Shown here in pieces: positions 1-4,891 of a stretch of DNA of 9,111 nt; position 1 is the stretch's first letter, and every line of letters begins with the position of its first letter. Made by a program: the position numbers and the translations under genes. The stretch comes from Bacillota bacterium (GTDB lineage: Bacteria > Bacillota > UBA4882 > UBA10575): contig JAAZDX010000071.1 of the NCBI GenBank assembly GCA_012512605.1, positions 1 to 9,111 of the forward strand, given 5' to 3'. The notes below the pieces were generated by a model. That model searched no databases. It was not told the DNA's origin and saw only the letters and a list, made by a program, of their open reading frames with translations.

Positions 1-1
1 A

Positions 2-1315
2 CTTTACAGCGCCAATGGAATTGAGGCCCATTTGCGGAAATTTACCTATCCACCTTCGGTCTTGAACCCGAAACTTTGGGCAGAAGTAAAAAAACAGCAG
101 CAACACACCGGGGAGAATATTCTGACGTTAATTGAGGAAGCCTTTGGCATCACGACGGTACCCGGTTTTTCCGACGTAATTAACGATCCCCAACCGCCGT
201 GGTCTGATGTCACCTATTTAAAGCTCTATGCTGATCTGCATCCAGAGGCCCGGGCCTGCCTTGGGCGTAAACGAGGCCCCTATCCCGCTGATGATTTTCA
301 CGGTTACGCCCCGTTTATATTGCCTGACGGGGCCTGCGCCAATGTTCACCAGGGAAAAGTCCCCAATCAAGAGCTATGGGATTATTTGAGTGGCGTTATT
401 CCTTACTACCAGAAAACCTACGGGATTGATGGGGCGCGTATTGATATGGGGCATGCCCTTCCGCCGGAGTTACTCCAGGCGATCATCAAAGCGGTCAAGA
501 CGGTCAATCCCGCCTTTCTGTTATGGTCCGAAGAGTTTAACTACCGCAGCGCGTCAAGGCTGAAACGGGATGGTTTCCACTTAATTACCGGTAGCCTTTG
601 GGCGCTCTATAAACGGTTTGCGGAAAAGGACTTTTTATCGGAAGCGATTAGTCGGACCTTTCATTCGCCGCTACCGATCACAGCGGCGCTGGAAATGCCC
701 GACACCCCTAGGCTCGCCTGTTATTACCGGGATAAACGACAAATTGAGGCTTTGGTCCTTTTCAACTACCTGTTGCCGAATACCGTCCCTTTTCTCAATA
801 ACGGGCTGGAATTATTAGAACGGCAACCGATGAATTTAGGCCTGGACAACACCGAAGCGGGAAGGTGCGTTCTGGACGAGGATGATCCGATGTACGGTAA
901 ACTTGCCTTTTTTGACAATTACTGCTTGCATTGGTTGAACGATGATTATGAATGGATGAGCGCTTTGTTGCGCAAAGCTAAGCACGTACGGACTCATTTT
1001 CTCAGCCTGATTAAGGAGAAAGAGAGTTTTATCATGGCCCTTGCGCAGCAGAAAAGGAAGGATCTGCTAAAACTGGGCTATTATTCACCAAGGGAGAAAA
1101 GGGGCTTTATCTTCATTGTTAATAAGGATTTCGAGAAAGAGACCACAATTGTGTGGAGAAAAGAGTTGCCCCGGCCGCTTCGGCACGGACGGGAAGTCAA
1201 TATCTTCTACCGGTCCGGGGAATTAACCGATCTCAACTGGCCGGTGACGGAAACATTTAAGTTAGGACCGGGAGAAGTAGTAATTGTGCAAACGGGCAAA
1301 GAGGAGGCGTTATAA
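2..1315 (+). CDS. GH13 alpha-amylase-family protein, maltosyltransferase-like (5' partial)
   Basis: The frame is open to the window edge (codons read L-Y-S-A-N-G before the TTG at 32), so the true start lies upstream and the N-terminal part is missing. The TIM-barrel landmarks of family GH13 are visible. The region II motif GARIDMGH carries the nucleophile Asp at 443-445. Region III is LLWSEEF, with the acid/base Glu at 530-532. Region IV is ALEMPDTPR, with Asp at 701-703. Downstream come NNGLELLERQPMNLGLDN and a C-terminal beta-domain. The P-D pair in place of the usual H-D recalls GlgE-type maltosyltransferases, and the ELxERQPMNLGLDN block recalls Thermotoga-type maltodextrin glycosyltransferases; both comparisons are from memory. 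It most likely transfers or hydrolyses alpha-1,4-glucan units in the cytoplasm. It is followed with no gap by a glucan phosphorylase, which fits a shared glycogen/maltodextrin role. Family assignment is confident; transferase versus hydrolase activity is not settled. Confidence 0.8.
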   Translation, partial: LYSANGIEAHLRKFTYPPSVLNPKLWAEVKKQQQHTGENILTLIEEAFGITTVPGFSDVINDPQPPWSDVTYLKLYADLHPEARACLGRKRGPYPADDFHGYAPFILPDGACANVHQGKVPNQELWDYLSGVIPYYQKTYGIDGARIDMGHALPPELLQAIIKAVKTVNPAFLLWSEEFNYRSASRLKRDGFHLITGSLWALYKRFAEKDFLSEAISRTFHSPLPITAALEMPDTPRLACYYRDKRQIEALVLFNYLLPNTVPFLNNGLELLERQPMNLGLDNTEAGRCVLDEDDPMYGKLAFFDNYCLHWLNDDYEWMSALLRKAKHVRTHFLSLIKEKESFIMALAQQKRKDLLKLGYYSPREKRGFIFIVNKDFEKETTIVWRKELPRPLRHGREVNIFYRSGELTDLNWPVTETFKLGPGEVVIVQTGKEEAL

Positions 1316-1318
1316 CTG
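1301..1318 (+). promoter_or_regulatory. Ribosome binding site deciding a CTG start for glgP
   Basis: GAGGAGG at 1301-1307 lies inside the last codons of the GH13 gene, 8 nt before the CTG at 1316-1318, and that CTG directly abuts the TAA stop at 1313-1315. No ATG, GTG or TTG lies at suitable spacing. The next permitted start (GTG 1346) is preceded by a sequence without any purine-rich match. Confidence 0.6.
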
Positions 1319-2926
1319 AAAAAAACCCAGCAAAGTCTGCCCGCTGTGGCGTATTTTTGTATGGAATTCGGTTTACATGAAAGCTTCCCCATTTATTCCG
1401 GGGGCCTTGGGATCCTCGCTGGCGATATTCTAAAAGAAGCCAAAGCCAGTGGGTTCCCCCTGGTTGGGGTGGGTATTTTATGGCGGCAGGGCTATACTTC
1501 CCAGCGGATCGATGACCACGGCTACCCCTATGACTCTTATTATGAGCAACGCCATGATTTTCTCGAGGATACCGGCGTCGCGGTGAATGTCCGGATCCGC
1601 GGGCGGCAGGTCAAGTGTAAAGTCTGGAAATGTACCGAGTTTGACCATGTTCCGCTCTACCTTTTGGACGCGAACCTGCCGGAGAATGATGACCGGCTGA
1701 TTACCGGTCAGTTGTACGGCTGGTTTGCCGAAGAACGGATTGCGCAAGAAATGATTTTGGGGATTGGCGGGTACCGGGCGCTGAAGGCTTTAAAGATCCC
1801 GGTGGATATCTACCATTTTAACGACAGTCATCCAGTCTTTGCCGGAACCGAGATTATCCGGGAACTGATGGATGAAGAGGGTCTGGGTTTTGACGAAGCC
1901 TGGAAAAAGGCCCGGGAAAAGATTGTGTTCACGACCCATACTCCGGTTAAAGCCGGTAACGAGGAGCACGACCATGAGTTGTTAAGGTATATGGGAGCAT
2001 ACAACGGGTTAACTTTCGGGCAAATGCTGCGTTTGGGCGGGGAACCCTTCTCGATGACCGTTGCCGGATTACGGCTGGCGAAAAAAGCAAACGCCGTTGC
2101 CCAGTTGCACGGGAAGACCGCCCGGCGGATGTGGGGCGATGTTTCGGGGGCGGCCGAGATTATTGCCATTACCTACGGGGTTTTCCCGGGCGCTTGGCAA
2201 GATCCCAATATCGCCAAGGCCTACGCCCGCAATGATGATCTATGGGCCCCGCACCAGCAGGCGAAACGGGAGATGATCGCCGAGGTTTACCGGCGAAACG
2301 GTGTTCAGCTTGACGAAGCAGTATTGACCTTCGGCTTCGCCCGCCGCGCCGCGCCTTATAAAAGGGGGAATCTTATCTTTAGTAAACCGGAAGTGATCGG
2401 AAAATACCTGGAAAACGGGGAACTTCAGATCATTCTCTCCGGAAAAGCCCACCCCAACGATCTGACGGGAAAAGATATTGTGGCCGAGATGTACCGGATG
2501 TCTAAACGCTACCCCAAGAGCGTGGTCTTCCTCGAAGACTATGATATGAAGATCGGGCGGCTTCTCACCAGGGGGTGTGATGTTTGGTTGAACAACCCTA
2601 GGCGCCCGCAAGAAGCCAGTGGGACTTCGGGAATGAAGGCCGCGATGAACGGGGTGCTGAACTTTAGTGTCCTTGACGGCTGGTGGCCAGAAGGTTGTGT
2701 CCACGGGGTCAACGGCTGGCAGATCGGGGATGGTTATGAAGGGAAGGATCAGGACAAGAAGGACCGGGATTCGCTCTATAAGGTCCTCCAGTCCAAGGTA
2801 ATCCCCACCTACTATCAGCAACGCGAGAAATGGCTCCAGATGATGCGGGCTTCGATCGACATGTCGCACCAGCAGTTTTCGACCGCCCGGATGTTGAAGG
2901 AGTATTATGATAAGTTGTACCGCTAG
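1316..2926 (+). CDS. glgP: Alpha-glucan phosphorylase (GT35, short bacterial type)
   Basis: PLP-dependent enzyme that removes glucose-1-phosphate from alpha-1,4-glucans. With the CTG start it has 536 residues, close to the short form of the family. The N-terminus has VAYFCMEFGLHESFPIYSGG. Further motifs are HFNDSHP, FTTHTPV, ARRAAPYKR (phosphate/PLP contacts) and EASGTSGMK, whose Lys (about K441, codon 2636-2638) should bind PLP. The normally conserved TNGVH motif reads TYGVF (Y287, F290), a possible active-site change. The start is chosen because GAGGAGG at 1301-1307 lies 8 nt before CTG 1316, directly after the upstream TAA; the GTG at 1346 has no ribosome binding site and would remove the residues leading into the conserved AYFCMEFG block. 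It is in the same frame as the GH13 gene and separated from it only by that TAA, so the two are cotranscribed and probably translationally coupled. A strong terminator follows. Confidence 0.9.
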   Translation: MKKTQQSLPAVAYFCMEFGLHESFPIYSGGLGILAGDILKEAKASGFPLVGVGILWRQGYTSQRIDDHGYPYDSYYEQRHDFLEDTGVAVNVRIRGRQVKCKVWKCTEFDHVPLYLLDANLPENDDRLITGQLYGWFAEERIAQEMILGIGGYRALKALKIPVDIYHFNDSHPVFAGTEIIRELMDEEGLGFDEAWKKAREKIVFTTHTPVKAGNEEHDHELLRYMGAYNGLTFGQMLRLGGEPFSMTVAGLRLAKKANAVAQLHGKTARRMWGDVSGAAEIIAITYGVFPGAWQDPNIAKAYARNDDLWAPHQQAKREMIAEVYRRNGVQLDEAVLTFGFARRAAPYKRGNLIFSKPEVIGKYLENGELQIILSGKAHPNDLTGKDIVAEMYRMSKRYPKSVVFLEDYDMKIGRLLTRGCDVWLNNPRRPQEASGTSGMKAAMNGVLNFSVLDGWWPEGCVHGVNGWQIGDGYEGKDQDKKDRDSLYKVLQSKVIPTYYQQREKWLQMMRASIDMSHQQFSTARMLKEYYDKLYR

Positions 2927-2960
2927 AACGAAAAACGCGATTTCTGTAGTATTTTTACCG

Positions 2961-2989
2961 GCTGTTCCTCAATGGGGAACAGCTTTTTT
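2961..2989 (+). terminator. Rho-independent terminator of the glucan operon
   Basis: GCTGTTCC (2961-2968) pairs with GGAACAGC (2976-2983) around a 7-nt loop, followed by six T at 2984-2989. It lies 34 nt after the glgP stop. The opposite strand has no T-run after the hairpin, so it works in one direction. Confidence 0.92.
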
Positions 2990-3176
2990 ACTTCGTGTTA
3001 GGTTTACTAGCCCCCCTCATGGTTTCGGTTAGAACTTGGATTGGAGGCGGTGCTTGGTTTTCGTCCTTGACGTCGGCATATTTGTCCAATAGTAAATAGG
3101 GGGTGGTTACGACACTCACCACTACATTACACAATTTGGTATAAAGTTTCCTTCGCTCAAAGTATTTAGCGTTATA
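2988..3176 (-). pseudogene. Unrecognised antisense open frame, possible 3' gene remnant
   Basis: The minus strand is open for 62 codons from just after a TAA at 3179-3177 to the TAA at 2990-2988. The translation is protein-like. It has a basic stretch (YFERRKLYTK), a hydrophobic run (NVVVSVVTTPYLLL), then an acidic and proline-rich tail (ADVKDENQAPPP) ending in RGASKPNTK. The only starts are TTG 3134, GTG 3122 and GTG 3119, none with a ribosome binding site, so if it was coding it is probably a truncated 3' end. Its stop overlaps the T-run of the glgP terminator. I do not recognise a family, and chance openness cannot be excluded. Confidence 0.25.
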
Positions 3177-3237
3177 TTAACTAATTTTGCTAAAAAGTTA
3201 TGGAAACGATATTTTACTTTTTGTAAAAGGAAAAACT

Positions 3238-3339
3238 ATGTTTCATATTATGATAAACCAACTTATTAAGCTAAGGTTGCCTCTAAAAGGATCGTGGGGG
3301 TCAATGATGATAAGATTTAATCATTGTCAGGTAATGTAA
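3238..3339 (+). CDS. Possible small ORF of 33 codons
   Basis: ATG at 3238 is preceded by AAAAGGA (3225-3231) with 6 nt spacing and opens a 33-codon frame that begins MFHIMINQLIKLRLPLKG and ends at TAA 3337-3339. A weak promoter-like pair lies just upstream (TTGCTA 3187-3192, TATTTT 3210-3215, 17-nt spacer). The product would be short, basic and hydrophobic. It matches nothing I know, and the second half of the frame overlaps a 7-bp hairpin (3302-3326), so it may be chance. Confidence 0.2.
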   Translation: MFHIMINQLIKLRLPLKGSWGSMMIRFNHCQVM

Positions 3340-3503
3340 ATGTTTTCCCTTGAGTTTCTAGTTTTTTAACTAATAGAATGTTAAAAAAAGAAGGAGGTAT
3401 TGAATTAGGTCTCGAACCACTCTATAGATAATTAACAGGAATTTTTTACAAGCAGAAGGAGGTGGTGAAAAGAGCCTACTAATAACTGTCAAGGCATTTA
3501 CAT
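3334..3503. repeat. Separated inverted repeat, candidate miniature element
   Basis: ATGTAAATG (3334-3342) recurs inverted as CATTTACAT (3495-3503). A CCTTGA-like motif lies just inside both arms at slightly different distances, and a GTC lies just outside both. The enclosed DNA of about 150 bp encodes nothing obvious. No target-site duplication was seen, so the call as a small mobile element is tentative. Confidence 0.25.
3350..3388 (+). promoter_or_regulatory. Possible hicBA promoter with palindrome
   Basis: TTGAGT (3350-3355) and TAGAAT (3374-3379) are spaced by 18 nt and resemble a sigma-A promoter. The -10 lies in the loop of a perfect 9-bp inverted repeat, TTTTTTAAC (3362-3370) and GTTAAAAAA (3380-3388). 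A palindrome over a promoter suits an autoregulated toxin-antitoxin operon, but the distance of more than 200 nt to hicB weakens the link. Confidence 0.3.
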
Positions 3504-3599
3504 AAAGACTCCTGAAAGGGAAAAGATAAGCATATATTTCAGGGGGGTGAATGTGAAATGCCGAACAGGAAGTATAGAATAATTAAGGAGAGGTTAATA

Positions 3600-3890
3600 A
3601 TGACGGAGGTGCAAAAGGAAGGGAAAGAACTTATAATTAGGGTCTGTATTGAACGAGACGGAGGCATGTATCATGCCTATGCCCCAGACTTAAAGGGAAT
3701 CCATGTAGGAGGAGAAACGGAGGAAGAAGCATTTCGAAACGTTCAAGATGCCGTTTATGCATATCTAGAGTCATTAATGAAGCATGGAGAGCCTTTTCCC
3801 ACAATTTTAAGAAAACTGCCCACAAAAAATAAAAGATCAAGTTTTATCCATAGGAATATATGTGAGAAATTTATATCTGCATTGATATGA
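3600..3890 (+). CDS. hicB: HicB-family antitoxin
   Basis: A 96-residue protein with the HicB fold signature: beta-strands in LIIRVCIERDGGMYHAYAPDLKG, then GGETEEEAFRNVQDAVYAYLES and HGEPFP. HicB proteins bind and block the HicA ribonuclease and usually repress their own operon. No separate C-terminal DNA-binding domain is evident; the tail (KNKRSSFIHRNICEKFIS) is basic. Two in-frame starts exist. ATG 3600 is preceded by AAGGAG (3585-3590) at 9 nt, and ATG 3558 by AGGGGGG (3541-3547) at about 10 nt. I prefer 3600 because the conserved domain begins a few residues later; the longer form would add a basic 14-residue extension. The stop overlaps the hicA start (ATGA, 3887-3890), so the toxin is translationally coupled. 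The gene order is antitoxin first, the reverse of E. coli hicAB. Confidence 0.8.
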   Translation: MTEVQKEGKELIIRVCIERDGGMYHAYAPDLKGIHVGGETEEEAFRNVQDAVYAYLESLMKHGEPFPTILRKLPTKNKRSSFIHRNICEKFISALI

Positions 3891-4150
3891 AACTACGCAG
3901 GCGCGTATGGCAACAGCTTAAAAGCATTAAGTGTGAGGAATTGATAGCAGCACTGAAAAGGGATGGGTGGAAACAAGATACATCGCGAGGGGCGGTCTTG
4001 GTGTTTAGAAACCAAAGTGGGAAAAGAGTTACCGTTCATTTCCATCCTGGGAAAACATATGGTGAGAAGCTACTTAAAGCATTGATAAATGATATTGGAT
4101 GGACGGAACAAGATCTGTTAAGATTGAAATTGATAAAAAAGGTTGGCTAA
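3887..4150 (+). CDS. hicA: HicA-family toxin (mRNA interferase), variant active site
   Basis: An 87-residue protein of the HicA family, which has a small dsRBD-like fold and cleaves mRNA. It shows CEELIAALKRDGWKQD, a beta-hairpin (VLVFRNQSGKRVTVHFHPGK) and the helix EKLLKALINDIGW, followed by a TEQDLLRLKLIKK tail. In characterised HicA proteins the segment before the second strand is G-S-H-H and its His is catalytic. Here the aligned residues are G35-A36-V37-L38, so that His is absent, although the HFHPGK segment keeps two His. Either this is a subfamily with a different active residue or the toxin is inactive. It starts within the hicB stop (4-bp overlap) and is followed by a terminator. The high AT content relative to the flanking genes suggests acquisition by transfer. 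Confidence 0.8.
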   Translation: MKLRRRVWQQLKSIKCEELIAALKRDGWKQDTSRGAVLVFRNQSGKRVTVHFHPGKTYGEKLLKALINDIGWTEQDLLRLKLIKKVG

Positions 4151-4193
4151 TATTAATATAGAGCTGAACTTTTAACATATCTAGATGATTCTT

Positions 4194-4220
4194 AACCCGC
4201 TTTAGCGGGTTTGTTTTTTT
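4194..4220 (+). terminator. Rho-independent terminator of hicBA
   Basis: AACCCGC (4194-4200) and GCGGGTT (4205-4211) form a 7-bp stem with a TTTA loop, followed by TGTTTTTTT to 4220. It ends the toxin-antitoxin operon 43 nt after the hicA stop. Confidence 0.92.
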
Positions 4221-4297
4221 ACCTCCTTGCCGATCGACTGCCGTTCAACTTGTATTAGGATGCAGTAATTGGGATAGGGGTAAATACCTTCATTATT

Positions 4298-4396
4298 ATG
4301 ACATAACTATTCAAGCATGGAAAGCATCGGATCCGGTTCGCCTAAAAATTTCTATAGCATTATTTCTAAATTCGCAGTATTCTTATGGTAAGTCAT
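4298..4396 (-). pseudogene. IS256-family transposase, N-terminal fragment with two stops
   Basis: From ATG 4396 the frame reads MTYHKNTANLEIML, stop, KFLGEPDPMLSMLE, stop, LCH. I recognise this as the N-terminus of IS256-type transposases (the EPDPMLSMLEWLC segment). The stops are TAG at 4354-4352, where Q is usual, and TAG at 4309-4307, where W is usual; each could arise by a single or double base change. The ribosome binding site AAGGAGT is intact 8 nt upstream. After LCH the same frame stays open to a TAA at 4204-4202 (including YPYPNYCILIQVERQSIG), but that part does not resemble the transposase and may be unrelated sequence joined by a deletion. The DDE catalytic domain is absent. Confidence 0.7.
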
Positions 4397-4455
4397 CGGA
4401 TAACACTCCTTTTGGGTTTGTTTTCAGCAACTTACCATTTCGGAGTCCCGATGGC
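4298..4455 (-). mobile_element. Remnant of an IS256-family insertion sequence (transposase-proximal end)
   Basis: Read on the minus strand, this begins with a terminal-repeat-like GGGACTCCGAAATGG (from 4449) continuing into TAAGTTGCTGAAAAC, then a ribosome binding site (AAGGAGT) and the start of a broken IS256-type transposase. The similarity ends at about 4300. No second terminal repeat was found in the window, so this is a truncated relic and not an intact element. The outer boundary (4449 to 4455) is uncertain. It lies between hicBA and the tRNA-Arg gene, inside the AT-rich island. Confidence 0.65.
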
Positions 4456-4596
4456 TTTTTCCTTTTATGAAATTGCTAATTTAATTATACACTAACCTAC
4501 CAGCGCCCGCCTTCATGTTGACATTAAGTAAGCGAAAAAGTAAGATATTGATTAGTAGCCTTAAATTGGACTTTTGGTGTCGGTTTGTCGATAAAA

Positions 4597-4624
4597 CAAA
4601 TAGCCGACGATTGGTCGGCATTTG
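4597..4624. repeat. Bulged 11-bp hairpin
   Basis: CAAAT, a bulged A, and GCCGAC (4597-4608) pair with GTCGGC and ATTTG (4614-4624) around a 5-nt loop. On the minus strand it is followed by TTTTAT, so it may act as a second, weaker terminator behind the tRNA terminator. It could also be an end of a lost element. Confidence 0.35.
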
Positions 4625-4637
4625 GAAGGGAAGGTAT

Positions 4638-4668
4638 AAAAACAAAAACCCGGCTCCTGAGAGTCGGG
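4638..4668 (-). terminator. Terminator of the tRNA-Arg gene
   Basis: On the minus strand CCCGACTC (4668-4661) pairs with GAGCCGGG (4656-4649), with one A-C mismatch and a TCAG loop. It is followed by TTTTTGTTTTT down to 4638. It lies 16 nt beyond the encoded CCA of the tRNA. Confidence 0.85.
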
Positions 4669-4684
4669 AAACTTTGCTCATTAA

Positions 4685-4761
4685 TGGCGCGTCTGGCAGG
4701 ATTCGAACCTGCGGCCTTTGGTTTAGAAGTCCATTGCTCTATCCAGCTGAGCTACAGACGC
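4685..4761 (-). tRNA. tRNA-Arg, anticodon TCT
   Basis: Read on the minus strand, a 77-nt cloverleaf with encoded CCA. The acceptor stem GCGTCTG/CAGACGC is perfect and is followed by discriminator G. The D stem is GCTC/GAGC, the T arm GCAGG-TTCGAAT-CCTGC, and the anticodon loop CTTCTAA, with the anticodon at 4727-4725 reading AGA codons. The anticodon stem is abnormal: ATGGA against ACCAA leaves A-A oppositions at both ends (A27-A43 and A31-A39), with only three central pairs. It has its own -10 box and terminator. The accessory island ends next to its 3' side, a frequent place for integration, though no attachment-site duplication was found. Confidence 0.93.
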
Positions 4762-4770
4762 AGACCACTT

Positions 4771-4776
4771 ATTATA
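4771..4776 (-). promoter_or_regulatory. -10 box of the tRNA-Arg promoter
   Basis: A perfect TATAAT on the minus strand ends 9 nt before the first tRNA base, placing the transcription start just ahead of the mature 5' end. No good -35 box is evident; TACTTT sits at the 17-nt spacing. Confidence 0.55.
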
Positions 4777-4891
4777 ATACCATATTCTTTAGCAAAGTAC
4801 AATCCTTATTATTGTATCAGTTATTTTCCTGATCTGCTTTTTGGGCAGGATAAGAGCATAGTGATTATTTGCGGAGAAAAGGAGGATGGTC

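Larger units (their letters stand above)
2990..3557. other. AT-rich accessory stretch without an assignable gene
   Basis: About 570 bases between the glucan operon terminator and hicB. From about 3120 onward the composition is clearly more AT-rich than the flanking metabolic genes. It contains an antisense open frame (2988-3176), a possible 33-codon ORF (3238-3339), a 7-bp hairpin (CAATGAT 3302-3308 with ATCATTG 3320-3326), a separated 9-bp inverted repeat (3334-3342 and 3495-3503), an AT-only hairpin (3362-3388) and two strong ribosome binding sites followed by stops within a few codons (3389-3402 and 3454-3482). The impression is of decayed or mobile DNA plus the hicBA leader. No full gene is recognisable. 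Confidence 0.6.
4221..4637. other. Gene-free stretch between hicBA and the tRNA terminator
   Basis: About 415 bases with no intact gene on either strand. It contains the IS256 relic (4298-4455) and a bulged hairpin (4597-4624). Between 4460 and 4596 nothing is recognisable. From 4202 to 4306 the minus strand stays open in the frame of the broken transposase but does not look like it. Confidence 0.6.

Noticed and set aside
2240..2869. A 209-codon open frame on the minus strand opposite the phosphorylase gene
   Set aside because: It lies wholly antisense to a well-conserved gene, and its translation has no recognisable domain. It is a shadow of GC-rich codon use.
4385..4465. Plus-strand hairpin followed by TTTTTCCTTTT as a riboswitch or attenuator
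   Set aside because: The pairing is explained by the IS256 end and transposase start on the minus strand, and no plus-strand gene follows within 400 nt.
4886..4891. ATG 4886 as the start of the nucleoside kinase
   Set aside because: It touches the GGAGG at 4881-4885, leaving no spacer; ATG 4892 has ideal spacing.
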